A DNA stretch of 64,000 nt from an uncultured Parasphingopyxis sp. (GCF_937129435.1 NZ_CAKZNF010000054.1:1-64000), one strand, 5' to 3'; shown: positions 33,411 to 42,915, counted from the stretch's first letter. The notes: a model not told the origin generated them from the letters alone. Program-made: numbers and translations.

Positions 33411-33543
33411 GTCAGACTCGACCTATCGGTCGAGCGCCGCACCGGCCCGCACCCCCACCCGGCCTCCCACTTAGGGTATTCTCATGGGAGGCCGGGTGGG
33501 GGTGCGGGCCGGTGCGGCGATTTTCCGCCAGGAAAATTCTGAC
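33411..33543. repeat. four-way-junction palindromic element, copy 1
   Basis: Four contiguous stems account for every junction base: end stem GTCAGA (33411-33416) with TCTGAC (33538-33543); hairpin A CTCGACC-TATC-GGTCGAG (33417-33434); a perfect 35-bp central stem (33435-33469 with 33485-33519, 15-nt loop); hairpin C ATTTTCC-GCCA-GGAAAAT (33520-33537). It lies just past the rplY terminator and before pth. A second copy is at 35212-35345 with the same layout. Confidence 0.9.
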
Positions 33544-33597
33544 CATCAAAAAGCCCATCTGCTTCCAAGCCATGTTCGACCACAGTAGGAACACCGC

Positions 33598-34167
33598 ATG
33601 CAAATTTGGGCAGGCCTTGGAAATCCCGGCGCGGAATATTCGATGAACCGGCACAATGTCGGCTTCATGGCCGTCGATGCTATTGCCGAGGTGCATGGCT
33701 TCGGCCCGGTACAGCGCAAGTTCCAGGGCTGGGTGCAGGACGGGCGGATCGGCGGCGAGAAGGTCCTGCTGCTGAAGCCCGCCACCTTTATGAACAAATC
33801 GGGCCAGGCGATCGGCGAAGCGATGCGCTTCTACAAGCTGGAGCCCGAAGACGTGACCGTCTTCTACGACGAGCTCGACCTCGATCCCTTCAAGATCAAG
33901 GTCCGGCGCGGCGGCGGGACGGCAGGCCATAACGGCATCCGATCGACCGACCAGCATATCGGCCCCGGTTTCCGCCGCATTCGCATCGGCATCGGCCATC
34001 CCGGCAACAAGGCGCGCGTGAACAAACATGTGCTCGGCAACTACAAGAAGGACGAGATCGAGCCGCTGACCGACCTGCTCGGCGCCCTCGCGGCGGAAGC
34101 GGACTGGCTGGCGAAGGGCGACGATGCGCGCTTCCTGAACGAGGTGGCGTTGCGGCTGCAGGGCTGA
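33598..34167 (+). CDS. pth: peptidyl-tRNA hydrolase
   Basis: Releases tRNA from peptidyl-tRNAs dropped by the ribosome. The 189-residue product starts with the family signature WAGLGNPGAEYSMNRHNVGF; H19 is the catalytic base. The KPATFMNKSG segment near 60-70 and YDELDLDPFKIKVRRGGGTA near 90-110 (catalytic Asp in DELDL) are intact, as is GHNGIRS. Often found after rplY, as here, though a terminator and a palindromic element separate the two, so pth may have its own promoter within 33544-33597. Confidence 0.96.
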   Translation: MQIWAGLGNPGAEYSMNRHNVGFMAVDAIAEVHGFGPVQRKFQGWVQDGRIGGEKVLLLKPATFMNKSGQAIGEAMRFYKLEPEDVTVFYDELDLDPFKIKVRRGGGTAGHNGIRSTDQHIGPGFRRIRIGIGHPGNKARVNKHVLGNYKKDEIEPLTDLLGALAAEADWLAKGDDARFLNEVALRLQG

Positions 34168-34206
34168 GCGGAGCGTGCTATGCCGGTGTCGGAAGGAGCC
34201 TGACCG

Positions 34207-35205
34207 ATGACCGACTTTTCCCGCCGCCAGTTGCTTGCCGGATCCGCCGCTGTGGCTGCGCTTGCCGCTATGCCTGCACGCGCCCAGACCGGCGATGCGC
34301 AATCCGATGTCACGCCCGATCTCTCGGGCAAAGCGATCCTCATCACCGGCTGCTCCTCCGGCTTCGGCTATCTCGGCGCGCTCCATTATGCACGGCTCGG
34401 GGCCAAGGTCTTCGCCACCATGCGCAACCTGCCCCGGCCCGAGGGCGAGGAGCTGGAGCAAATTGCGCGCGACGAAGGTCTCGACATCCGGGTCATCGGC
34501 ATCGATGTGCTCGACAATGAGCAGGTTCTACGCGGCGTCTCGGCGGCGGAGCGCGAGCTTCGCGGCGGGCTCGACGTGCTCATCAACAACGCCGGAATCG
34601 GCATCTCCGGCCCCGTTGAGGTGCAGGACCCGCGCGCGACCGAGCTGATCTTCGACACCAATGTCCATGGCTATCACCGCATGGCCCGCGCCGTGCTGCC
34701 CGGCATGCGCGAAAAGGGATCGGGCCAGATTTTCGCGATCTCCTCGCAGCTCGGCCGCGTGATCGTGCCGGGCGCGGGACATTATTCGGCTACCAAGTTC
34801 GCGGTCGAGGCGATGTTCGAACAGCTCGCCTATGAACTCGTGCCGCACAATATCGAGGTGACGATCATCCAGCCGGGCGGCTATCCGACCGAGGTCTGGG
34901 TCAATCGCAATATCTATACCGGCCAACTGGCCGAGCGGACGCCCGAACGCCTGCTCGCCGCCTATCCGCAGCTGACCGGCGGCATGGGGACCGAGGACGG
35001 TTCGGGCCGCACCGCCGATCCACTCGACGTGCCCCGCGCGATCGCGGAGATCATCGCCATGGAGCCGGGCACGCGTCCGCTCCGCCGCGCGGTGAGCGGG
35101 GGATCGATCCCGCAGGAGGCGATCAACCGGGTCATGCGCGAAACGCAAATCGGCTGGCTCGGAGAGAGCGGCTACGGCCCGTGGATCCGGGCCGCGCAGG
35201 ATTAG
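34207..35205 (+). CDS. Tat-exported short-chain dehydrogenase/reductase
   Basis: An SDR-family oxidoreductase with an export signal. The N-terminus DFSRRQLLAGSAAVAALAAM fits a twin-arginine signal (SRRQLL), probably cut after ARA. The mature domain has the NAD(P)-binding TGCSSGFGYLGA loop (about 48-59), NNAGIGISGP (near 125), a Ser in ISSQLG and the catalytic YSATK (near 194), so the enzyme should be active. Export by Tat would allow it to fold with cofactor before transport. Substrate unknown. The gene is flanked on both sides by the 133-bp four-way-junction element, together with pth. Confidence 0.85.
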   Translation: MTDFSRRQLLAGSAAVAALAAMPARAQTGDAQSDVTPDLSGKAILITGCSSGFGYLGALHYARLGAKVFATMRNLPRPEGEELEQIARDEGLDIRVIGIDVLDNEQVLRGVSAAERELRGGLDVLINNAGIGISGPVEVQDPRATELIFDTNVHGYHRMARAVLPGMREKGSGQIFAISSQLGRVIVPGAGHYSATKFAVEAMFEQLAYELVPHNIEVTIIQPGGYPTEVWVNRNIYTGQLAERTPERLLAAYPQLTGGMGTEDGSGRTADPLDVPRAIAEIIAMEPGTRPLRRAVSGGSIPQEAINRVMRETQIGWLGESGYGPWIRAAQD

Positions 35206-35211
35206 CTGATT

Positions 35212-35345
35212 GTCAGACTCGACCTGTCGGTCGAGCGCCGCACCGGCCCGCACCCCCTCCCGGCCTCCCATGAGCATACACTGAGTGGGAGGCCGGGAGG
35301 GGGTGCGGGCCGGTGCGGCGATTTCGCGCTAAGCGAAATTCTGAC
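35212..35345. repeat. four-way-junction palindromic element, copy 2
   Basis: Same layout and orientation as copy 1: GTCAGA/TCTGAC end stem (35212-35217, 35340-35345); hairpin A CTCGACC-TGTC-GGTCGAG; perfect 35-bp central stem (35236-35270 with 35286-35320, 15-nt loop); hairpin C ATTTCGC-GCTAA-GCGAAAT (35321-35339). Compared with copy 1 the central stem has a paired A-T to T-A exchange and hairpin C has paired changes, while both central and lateral loops differ freely. It sits between two convergent genes. Confidence 0.9.
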
Positions 35346-35350
35346 AAAAA

Positions 35351-37771
35351 CTACCCGATCGGCATTCCCGGCGGGACGCGCGGGAGCCTGCCTTCATCCG
35401 CAATCGCCGCGTCGAGCGCTTCGCGGTCACGCAGCAACCGGGCGAGCCCCCTGCCCCATTGGCTCTGCACATCCGAACCGCGGCCGTCGAGATCGTCGGC
35501 GAGGTCGTGCAGCCGCTCGTCCAACGCCAACGCCACCGTCGGCGACAATGCGTAGTCCCGCTGCGCCCGGGCCAGCGCCAGCGCGGTCGTCGTCGCGATG
35601 CGGCGGCGAACCCCTGCATCGCTTTCACGCCCGCTAAAGCCAAACGTCCGGTCGATCAGCGCATCTATCGTTTCGTGCGCGCCGATCAGGGCCGGGTCGG
35701 CCTGGTTCTGGATTTCAAGCCGGTTGAGCCGCCCGGGCGCGAGCAGGTCCGTCAGCGTCACGACGGCGCCGACCTCGGTCGCGGCCAGCGGATCGAAAAT
35801 CGGCTCGCCCGCCATATCCATCAGTTCGATGCTCGTCTGGCGATCGCTATTTCCCGAATAGCCGGACGACAGATAGGGCGTGACATTGGCTGGCACCGAA
35901 AGCGCTTGCGGCGAAAGTGTATCGAGCAACGCATCGAGCGCATCGCGCTGTGCGCCGGCGGACACCGGCTCGGCGCGCTCCGTCCCGTCGCCATTCAGTG
36001 CATAGGCGAACTGGACGCCGCCCAGCAGCTTCGCCGCCGCCTCGACCTGATAGCGGTGAAGCAGCCAGATCGGCACGAAGGACCGGCGCAGCTGCGACAG
36101 CGGCTGCCCTGCCCCAATTGCCGCCGGGCCGAAACGGCTCACGGCGACGCGGCGGACATCCATCATTCTTTCGAGTTCGGCCACGGGATCGGCATAGTCG
36201 TCCCAAAGGCTTCCGGCGGGATGGGCCGCATCGGCTGGTCGCGCCTCGCCGTCGCCGACGAAGATCAGGCCATCGGCCAGTCCCTGCTCCATCGTCGCCC
36301 GCGCTTCGGATTCGTTACGCGCACCGTAGAGCCAGCGAATCGCGAAATTGTCCCACGACCCGACGCCGACGCCATAGGCATCGCTGATGTCGGGCAGGCC
36401 GTCGACGAGCGTGATGCGGGGCGCGGGATAGTCCATCACTGAATAGCGCCCCTGAATGCTGCCGGCGAAATTGTGCGCGAGGCCGATGGCGTGGCCGACC
36501 TCATGCGCGCCAAGCTGGCGAATACGGGCGAGCGCGGCGGTGATGGGATCGTTGGGATCGCCTGTGCCGGTAAGGCCCGCGCCGACAAGCGCTTCGAAGA
36601 TCATGATGTCCTGACGCACGCGCAGCGAACCGAGCAGCACATTGCCCCTGATGATCTCGCCCGTCCGCGGATCGTCGACCGCCTGCCCGTACGACCAGCC
36701 CCGCGTCGCCCGGTTCACCCAGTTGACGACATTGTAGCGGATATCGAGCGGATCGGCGGATTCCGGCAGGATTGCGACGCGGAAGGCATCGACGAACCCC
36801 GCTGCCTCGAACGCGTCGTTCCACCAGGCAACGCCTTCGGCGAGCGCGGTGCGAATCGGCTCGGGCGCGCCCGGATCGATATGGAAGACGATGGGCTCGA
36901 CGACCGGCGAGCGGTCGGCCGAGGGATCGGTACGCTCCAGCCGGAAGCGGTTGGCGAGCTCGTAGACGATCGGCTGCCCCAGCGGTTGCGAATAGTCGAC
37001 CACCTGTGTCCCGAACGATCCGGCGCGCGGATCGAAGCGGCGCGGATGATAGCCGGGTTCGGGCAAGGCGATGAGCGAATGGCGCACGACCATGCTCACA
37101 TTGCCGCGCACGGGCGTGATATTGCTGACCTCGTCCTGCGGATCGCCGGCGGTGAAGGTCAGCCGCGCGCGCATCTCGATATTGCGCGGAAAGACGCGGA
37201 CGAAATTTGTGTCGGCCAGCGACAGGTCTGGTTTGAACTCAAAATCGCCGCCATTTTCGCCGGCGATCGCCTGCGCTATGCCCGGATCGTCGCGGACAAG
37301 GAAAGGCGCGATATCCAGCAGCGTCCCGCCACCCGCCGTGTCGGCCGCGACCTCGCCGCGCCAGATGGTCGAATAGCCAAAGGATTCGCGCACGGCGCGT
37401 TGTTCGGTGGGGGTTCCCGCCGATGCCCGGAACCGGCTGTTCTCGATCTCTGCAAGAACGTGGTTGCCGATCCGCCGGAAAACGAGAATGCGCGAACCGG
37501 CAAACGCACCTCTGTCGAGCCCGATCGTTGCCGAGCCCAATCCGGTTTCGAGCGCGCTCATATAGATGAACCGCCCGGCGATGCCGTCCGCATCAGCCGG
37601 CGGCAGTTCGAGCAGGATACGCCCGTCTGCCCGGTCGACATGCACGGGGAGGAGACCGGTTTGCGCCTCGGTCCCGCGAAGCGCCTGCTGCGGCGTCGCC
37701 AGCGCCTGCGCCGCGACCGGCATGCAAAGCATCGCCAACAGCCCGATCACGAACGACACCATCCGGTTCAT
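35351..37771 (-). CDS. exported zinc-dependent metalloprotease (DUF5117/DUF5118 type)
   Basis: A large secreted metzincin-like protein of 806 residues. The ATG at 37771 opens a signal peptide (MNRMVSFVIGLLAMLCMPVA, cut after AQA). The central catalytic segment has HEVGHAIGLAHNFAGS, matching HExGHxxGxxH, at about residues 430-445. Upstream regions include VVDYSQPLGQPIVYELANRF and AWWNDAFEAAGFVDAF, both typical of the DUF5117-containing family of sphingomonads and Bacteroidetes. The C-terminal third is helical. It is the last gene in a converging pair with the SDR gene, with the second junction element between them. Biological substrate unknown. Confidence 0.88.
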   Translation of the reverse strand: MNRMVSFVIGLLAMLCMPVAAQALATPQQALRGTEAQTGLLPVHVDRADGRILLELPPADADGIAGRFIYMSALETGLGSATIGLDRGAFAGSRILVFRRIGNHVLAEIENSRFRASAGTPTEQRAVRESFGYSTIWRGEVAADTAGGGTLLDIAPFLVRDDPGIAQAIAGENGGDFEFKPDLSLADTNFVRVFPRNIEMRARLTFTAGDPQDEVSNITPVRGNVSMVVRHSLIALPEPGYHPRRFDPRAGSFGTQVVDYSQPLGQPIVYELANRFRLERTDPSADRSPVVEPIVFHIDPGAPEPIRTALAEGVAWWNDAFEAAGFVDAFRVAILPESADPLDIRYNVVNWVNRATRGWSYGQAVDDPRTGEIIRGNVLLGSLRVRQDIMIFEALVGAGLTGTGDPNDPITAALARIRQLGAHEVGHAIGLAHNFAGSIQGRYSVMDYPAPRITLVDGLPDISDAYGVGVGSWDNFAIRWLYGARNESEARATMEQGLADGLIFVGDGEARPADAAHPAGSLWDDYADPVAELERMMDVRRVAVSRFGPAAIGAGQPLSQLRRSFVPIWLLHRYQVEAAAKLLGGVQFAYALNGDGTERAEPVSAGAQRDALDALLDTLSPQALSVPANVTPYLSSGYSGNSDRQTSIELMDMAGEPIFDPLAATEVGAVVTLTDLLAPGRLNRLEIQNQADPALIGAHETIDALIDRTFGFSGRESDAGVRRRIATTTALALARAQRDYALSPTVALALDERLHDLADDLDGRGSDVQSQWGRGLARLLRDREALDAAIADEGRLPRVPPGMPIG

Positions 37772-37910
37772 ATCCGTCTCCCCGTTTCGCCCTGTGCCTA
37801 GGCAGCCCGAGGGGAGCTGTCGAGCGGTTCGCGCTGGCAATTCGCCCCTTCAGCCTCTATCTGACTGCCGATATCGCCGCCATGCGGCTCCCCTGATCGA
37901 TGGACATAAA

Positions 37911-39011
37911 ATGGGTTTCAAATGCGGCATCGTCGGCCTGCCCAATGTCGGCAAGTCGACGCTCTTCAACGCGCTCACCGAGACGCAGGCGGCGCAGGCG
38001 GCCAACTATCCTTTCTGCACGATCGAGCCCAATGTCGGGAAGGTCGCCGTGCCCGATCCGCGCATCCGCAAGATCGCCGAAATCGCCCAATCGGCGCAGG
38101 TGATCGAGACGCAGCTCGAATTCGTCGACATAGCGGGCTTGGTGCGCGGGGCGTCGCAAGGCGAAGGGCTGGGCAACCAGTTCCTCGCCAATATCCGCGA
38201 GGTCGACGCGATCGTCCACGTGCTGCGCTGTTTCGAGGATGACGACATCCAGCATGTCGACCAGCGGATCGACCCGATTGCGGACGCCGAGACGGTCGAG
38301 ACCGAGCTGCTGCTGGCCGATATGGAATCGCTGGAACGCCGGGTCGAAAACGCCAAGCGGCGGGCGACGAGCGGTGACAAGGAGGCCAAGGCCACCGCTG
38401 CTGTGCTCGGCCAGGCGCTCAAACTGCTCAAGGACGGCAAGCCGGCGCGGCTGACCGAACCGAATGACGACGAAGAAGCAAGGCTATTCCGCGAGGCGCA
38501 ACTGCTGACCGCCAAGCCCGTCCTCTATGTCTGCAATGTCGATGAAGGATCGGCGGCGGAGGGCAACGAACACAGCGCGCGCGTGTTCGAAAAGGCGGCG
38601 GCCGAAGGCGCCGAAGCAGTCGTCATCTCGGCAGCGATCGAAGCCGAAATCGTGACGATGGATCCCGCCGACCGCCCCGAATTCCTCGCCGATCTGGGGC
38701 TGGAGGAAACCGGCCTCGCCCGCGTCATCCGCGCCGGATACCAGCTGCTCGACCTCATCACCTTCTTCACCGCCGGGCCGAAGGAATCGCGCGCCTGGAC
38801 CGTCTCGCGCCACGCCCGCGCACCGCAAGCCGCCGGCGTCATCCATACCGATTTCGAACGCGGATTCATCCGCGCCGAAACGATCGCCTATGACGACTAC
38901 ATCGCCTGCGGCGGCGAGGCGGGCGCGCGCGATGCGGGCAAGCTGCGCCAGGAAGGCAAGGGTTATGAGGTCGCGGATGGCGACGTGATGCTGTTCAAAT
39001 TCAATGTCTGA
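37911..39011 (+). CDS. ychF: redox-regulated ribosome-binding ATPase YchF (OLA1)
   Basis: A P-loop NTPase of the Obg group that prefers ATP. The ATG at 37911 gives 366 residues. G1 is GLPNVGKST (8-16); G3 is in VDIAGLVRGASQGEGLGNQF with the switch II region; the G4 position is NVDE near 207, the variant that changes base specificity. A coiled-coil insertion (about 130-175) and C-terminal TGS domain (LDLITFFTAGPKESRAWTV onwards) are present. Its end overlaps the MaoC-family gene by 8 bp. Confidence 0.96.
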   Translation: MGFKCGIVGLPNVGKSTLFNALTETQAAQAANYPFCTIEPNVGKVAVPDPRIRKIAEIAQSAQVIETQLEFVDIAGLVRGASQGEGLGNQFLANIREVDAIVHVLRCFEDDDIQHVDQRIDPIADAETVETELLLADMESLERRVENAKRRATSGDKEAKATAAVLGQALKLLKDGKPARLTEPNDDEEARLFREAQLLTAKPVLYVCNVDEGSAAEGNEHSARVFEKAAAEGAEAVVISAAIEAEIVTMDPADRPEFLADLGLEETGLARVIRAGYQLLDLITFFTAGPKESRAWTVSRHARAPQAAGVIHTDFERGFIRAETIAYDDYIACGGEAGARDAGKLRQEGKGYEVADGDVMLFKFNV

Positions 39012-39474
39012 CGCCGGCGGCCCGCTATATTTCGAGGACCTCGAACCCGGGTCGAAGCAATCCTTCGGCTCCTATAAGGTCACCCGCGAAGAGGTGATCG
39101 AGTTCGCCTCCAAATACGATCCGCAGCCCTTTCACCTAAGCGACGAGGCGGCGAAGCAGACCTATTTCGGTCGGCTATCGGCTTCGGGGTGGCATACCGG
39201 TTCGATGGTGATGCGGATGCTCGTCGACAATATGGAGAACAACCGGCAGGCCGGGCTCGGATCGCCCGGTATCGACGAATTGCGGTGGCTGAAGCCCGTT
39301 TATCCGGGCGATACGCTGCGCGTCGAGACCGAGATCGTCGACAAGACGCCGTCGAAGAGCCGGCCCGATATGGGATCGTTCCGCAGCCGGCTGACGGTGT
39401 TCAACCAGGATGACGTGGCGGTGATGACGATGAAGTCGATCGGCCTGATCCGGCGGCGGCCGACCGACGATTAG
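39004..39474 (+). CDS. MaoC-family (R)-hydratase
   Basis: A hot-dog-fold protein of 156 residues. The hydratase motif is visible: DPQPFHLSDEAAKQTYFG near 38-55 (Asp and His of the catalytic dyad) and the SGWHTGSMVMRM helix that follows. It would hydrate trans-2-enoyl-CoA or a similar substrate. The gene starts 8 bp inside ychF, so they share a transcript, and meets apt convergently with four bases of overlap. A specific pathway cannot be told from the context. Confidence 0.88.
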   Translation: MSDAGGPLYFEDLEPGSKQSFGSYKVTREEVIEFASKYDPQPFHLSDEAAKQTYFGRLSASGWHTGSMVMRMLVDNMENNRQAGLGSPGIDELRWLKPVYPGDTLRVETEIVDKTPSKSRPDMGSFRSRLTVFNQDDVAVMTMKSIGLIRRRPTDD

Positions 39475-40007
39475 TCGCCTTCGAAGGCGATGAGGCTGTG
39501 TGTTTCGACGCCGGTCTCGCGCACGGCGGCAGCACCGCCCAGATCGGGCAAGTCGATCACGAACGATGCGGCGGCAACCTCGGCACCTTTCATCCGCAAA
39601 AGCTCGATCGCGGCGAGCGCCGTTCCGCCGGTCGCGATCAGATCGTCGACCAACAGGACGCGCGCACGGTCGAGCACCGCATCTTCATGCATCTCGAGCC
39701 GGTCGCTGCCATATTCGAGCGCATAGTCGACGCCGATGGTCGCGCCGGGAAGCTTGCCCTGCTTGCGAAGCGGCACGAGTCCCGCGCCGAGCCTTGGCGC
39801 GAGCGCACCCCCGAAGAGGAACCCCCTCGCCTCGATCGCTGCGATGGCCTCGATCCCTGGAGGACATTGCTCTGCCATCCGCTCCACGACCAGCGCAAAA
39901 CCGTCCGCATCGTTGAGCAGCGTCGTGATGTCGCGAAACTGGATACCCGCCTTGGGATAGTCGGGAATCGTCCGGACCAGCGCCTTGAGATCGCTATTGT
40001 CCGCCAA
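39471..40007 (-). CDS. apt: adenine phosphoribosyltransferase
   Basis: Salvages adenine with PRPP to AMP. 178 residues, normal length. The PRPP-binding motif is VLLVDDLIATGGTALAAIE (about 117-135). Other family segments are FRDITTLLNDADGF at 24-37 and EARGFLFGGALAPRLGAG near 60. Located 27 bp downstream of cytochrome c1, so it may be read from the bc1 promoter. Its stop overlaps the convergent MaoC-family gene. Confidence 0.95.
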   Translation of the reverse strand: MADNSDLKALVRTIPDYPKAGIQFRDITTLLNDADGFALVVERMAEQCPPGIEAIAAIEARGFLFGGALAPRLGAGLVPLRKQGKLPGATIGVDYALEYGSDRLEMHEDAVLDRARVLLVDDLIATGGTALAAIELLRMKGAEVAAASFVIDLPDLGGAAAVRETGVETHSLIAFEGD

Positions 40008-40034
40008 CTCCCGCCCTTTCCCGGCGCCCCGCGA

Positions 40035-40874
40035 TCAATGCTTCTGGTCGCGCCAGACGTTCTGATAGGCGAGCCATGCGAGCACGGTCGCGAAGACGAG
40101 GAAGATGAGCACGGCCCAGCCGGTGGACTTGCGCGCCTCCAGCTTCGGTTCCGCCGTCCAGATCAGGAACGCGGTCACATCCTCCGCCATCTGGTCGATC
40201 GTCGCCTCGGTGCCGTCGGCATAGGTCACCTGACCATCGGCCGTCAGCGGCGGCGGCATGGCGAGATTGAGATTGGCGAAATAGGGGTTGTAATAGAGCC
40301 CCGTTCCCGGCCGGTTCGCTTCGGGAAGGTCCTCGGGCGGATCCTGATAACCGGTGAGCAGCGAATAGGTATAGGCTGCCCCACCCTCGCGCGCCTTGGT
40401 GATCAGCGAGAGATCGGGCGGATAGGCGTTGTTGTTCGCCGCGCGCCCGGCCGTCTCGTTCGGATAGACATGCGGGAAACGATCCGCGGCAACCGCATTG
40501 CGCGTCGTTTCCTCGCCCGTTTCCGGATCGACGGTGGGCACCTGGATCTGCCACTGATCGGCGATCGCATCGACCTCGGGCTCGGTAAAGCCGAGATCGG
40601 TCAGGTTGCGGAAGGCGACATATTGCAGCGAGTGGCAGGCGGCGCAGACTTCCTTGAACACCTGGAACCCGCGCTGGAGCTGCTGCCGATCGAAGCGGCC
40701 GAAAGGCCCATCGCTCGCAAAACCGCCTTCGGGCGCATGGGCATGGCGGTGGAATTCATGCTCCACCGTTTCTGCGGGCGGGTTGCTGACATAGTTGATC
40801 GCGCCCGTGATCAGCGAAAAGCCGAGCACGAAGACGAAGCCGAGGCCGACGAGAAAACCGATTACGCGTACCAT
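40035..40874 (-). CDS. petC: cytochrome c1 of the bc1 complex
   Basis: Heme-c subunit of the ubiquinol:cytochrome c oxidoreductase. An N-terminal hydrophobic segment (about 5-27) targets the protein to the membrane. The heme site is C77-A-A-C80-H81. The GLYYNPYFANLNLAMPPPL segment near 190-210 contains the distal Met ligand in the usual M-P-P context. A C-terminal anchor helix (WAVLIFLVFATVLAWLAYQ) is followed by a short positive tail. 279 residues; last of the petABC operon. Confidence 0.95.
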   Translation of the reverse strand: MVRVIGFLVGLGFVFVLGFSLITGAINYVSNPPAETVEHEFHRHAHAPEGGFASDGPFGRFDRQQLQRGFQVFKEVCAACHSLQYVAFRNLTDLGFTEPEVDAIADQWQIQVPTVDPETGEETTRNAVAADRFPHVYPNETAGRAANNNAYPPDLSLITKAREGGAAYTYSLLTGYQDPPEDLPEANRPGTGLYYNPYFANLNLAMPPPLTADGQVTYADGTEATIDQMAEDVTAFLIWTAEPKLEARKSTGWAVLIFLVFATVLAWLAYQNVWRDQKH

Positions 40875-40887
40875 CTGTACGTATCCC

Positions 40888-42168
40888 CTAGCTTGCAGCG
40901 GCGGGCTGGGCCGCGCTCTCGTCGGTGCCGAGCACCGCTTCGGTAATGGAGTTGGGCATGGGCCGCGGCCGTTCCGTGCGCGAAATGATCGGCAGGATGA
41001 TCAGGAAGTGCGCGAAATAATACATCGACGCGAGCTGGCTGATCATGACGTAGGGCTCTTCCGCCGGTGCGCCGCCGCACCAGCCGAGAATGAGCACGTC
41101 GACGACAAGAACCCAGAACCAGATCTTGAACTGCGGCCGATATTTGCCCGAACGCACAGGCGACTTGTCGAGCCAGGGCAGGAAGAACAGCAGCAGGATC
41201 GAGCCGAACATCGCGACCACGCCCCACAGCTTGGCCGGCAGGATGAAATCGACGGTGAAGGCACGCAGGATCGCGTAGAACGGCCAGAAATACCATTCGG
41301 GCACGATGTGCGCCGGCGTCGAAAGCGGGTTCGCCTCGATATAATTGTCCGCATGGCCGAGATAGTTCGGCAGGAAGAACACCATGATCGCGAACAGGAT
41401 CAGGATCACGCCGACGCCGAAACCGTCCTTCGCCGTATAATAGGGGTGGAAGGGCACGGTATCCTGCGGCCCCTTCACATCGACGCCGGTCGGGTTGCTC
41501 GAACCCGGCAGGTGCAGCGCCCAGATGTGCAGGATGATGACGCCCGCGATCACGAAGGGCAGCAGATAGTGCAGCGAGAAGAAGCGGTTGAGCGCGGCAT
41601 TGTCCGGCGCAAAGCCACCGAGCAGCCATTCCTTGATCGTGGTGCCGACGAGCGGGATGGCTTCGAACAGGCCGGTGATGACCTGCGCGCCCCAATAGCT
41701 CATCTGGCCCCAGGGCAGGACATAACCCATGAACGCCGTCGCCATCATCAGCAGGAAGATGACGAGGCCGAGCAGCCACACCATTTCGCGCGGCGGCTTG
41801 TACGAGCCGTAATAGAGCCCGCGGAAAATGTGGATGTAGACCACTATGAAGAAGAAGCTCGCGCCGTTCGCATGGACATAGCGCATCAGCCAGCCCGAAT
41901 TGACGTCGCGCATGATATGCTCGACCGACGCGAAGGCGATGCTGGAATTGGCCGCATAATGCATGGCCAGCACGATGCCGGTAACGATCTGGATGACCAG
42001 GAACAGCCCGGCAAGCACGCCGAAATTCCAGAAATAGTTCAGGTTGCGCGGAACCGGATAGCCCTTGCCGACCGCATTGTAGACGAGCCGCGGCAAGGGC
42101 AGCCGATCGTCCATCCAGCGCATGAACGGATTGGTGGGTTTATATTGTTCAGCCCAGGGAAAACTCAT
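40888..42168 (-). CDS. petB: cytochrome b of the bc1 complex
   Basis: The di-heme, membrane-embedded quinone-reactive subunit. 426 residues with eight or so transmembrane helices. Helix B begins at the [20 protein letters not shown] region and contains the first His ligand pair with AMHYAAN; helix D holds the second set. The Qo-site PEWY sequence is present ([12 protein letters not shown]). N-terminal residues NYFWNFG are typical. It lies between the Rieske and cytochrome c1 genes with short gaps, forming a single operon. Confidence 0.96.
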   Translation of the reverse strand: MSFPWAEQYKPTNPFMRWMDDRLPLPRLVYNAVGKGYPVPRNLNYFWNFGVLAGLFLVIQIVTGIVLAMHYAANSSIAFASVEHIMRDVNSGWLMRYVHANGASFFFIVVYIHIFRGLYYGSYKPPREMVWLLGLVIFLLMMATAFMGYVLPWGQMSYWGAQVITGLFEAIPLVGTTIKEWLLGGFAPDNAALNRFFSLHYLLPFVIAGVIILHIWALHLPGSSNPTGVDVKGPQDTVPFHPYYTAKDGFGVGVILILFAIMVFFLPNYLGHADNYIEANPLSTPAHIVPEWYFWPFYAILRAFTVDFILPAKLWGVVAMFGSILLLFFLPWLDKSPVRSGKYRPQFKIWFWVLVVDVLILGWCGGAPAEEPYVMISQLASMYYFAHFLIILPIISRTERPRPMPNSITEAVLGTDESAAQPAAAS

Positions 42169-42180
42169 TGTCTATCTGCC

Positions 42181-42753
42181 TCAGCCGATGGTCACGGTTG
42201 TATCGGACGTGAATTCATATTCCGGCACCACAAGGTTGGTCGGCGCCGGGCCTTTGCGGATGCGCGCGGCGGTATCGTAATGCGAACCGTGGCACGGACA
42301 GAAATAGCCGCCATATTCGCCGCGATTCTCGCCCTGCGCCGCGCCAAGGGGAATGCAGCCGAGATGGGTGCAGACCGCAAGCGTGATCAGCCATTCCTTA
42401 TGGCCTTCCGCCGTGCGTTCGGCGAGCGTTTGCGGGTCGCGCAGTTCGGAAAGCGATACGGCATCGGCCTCCGCGATCTCGTCCGCCGTCAGGTGACGGA
42501 CGAACAGCGGCTGCTTGCGCCACGTCGTCTTGATCGCCTGGCCGGCCTCGATCGCCGACAGATCGACATCGATCGAAGAGAGCGCGAGCACATCGGCCGA
42601 CGGGCTCATCTGGTTGATCAGCGGCAGCAATACGACCGCGCCGCCGACACCGGCGACGCTGACCGCGGCGATATTCAGAAAGTCCCGGCGGCGAACGCCG
42701 TCTTCCTCCGGCTCCGTACCCGGCGCCTGATCATTTGTGTCGACTGTGGCCAT
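42181..42753 (-). CDS. petA: Rieske iron-sulfur protein of the bc1 complex
   Basis: The 2Fe-2S subunit of complex III. A Tat-type uncleaved signal anchor RRRDFL (21-26) is followed by a hydrophobic segment (about 27-47). Cluster ligands are C128-T-H130 (with C133) and C152-P-C154-H155; the two disulfide cysteines are C133 and C154. 190 residues, normal length. First gene of the petABC operon, whose promoter must lie in 42754-42915, where I could not assign it. Confidence 0.96.
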   Translation of the reverse strand: MATVDTNDQAPGTEPEEDGVRRRDFLNIAAVSVAGVGGAVVLLPLINQMSPSADVLALSSIDVDLSAIEAGQAIKTTWRKQPLFVRHLTADEIAEADAVSLSELRDPQTLAERTAEGHKEWLITLAVCTHLGCIPLGAAQGENRGEYGGYFCPCHGSHYDTAARIRKGPAPTNLVVPEYEFTSDTTVTIG

Positions 42754-42915
42754 TCGTGTCAGCCCTTAGATTTGGATCGTGCGGAGGCGAACAGGCGAAC
42801 GCCCACCTGCCCCCGGCGGCGTGTTGGGGCGCCTGATAGCCGCCCCGGGGGGCATTTGCCAACAGCGTTTTTGACATGCTTGTGACGGGGTGGCCCGGCT
42901 GGCAGGAATGGCGCG

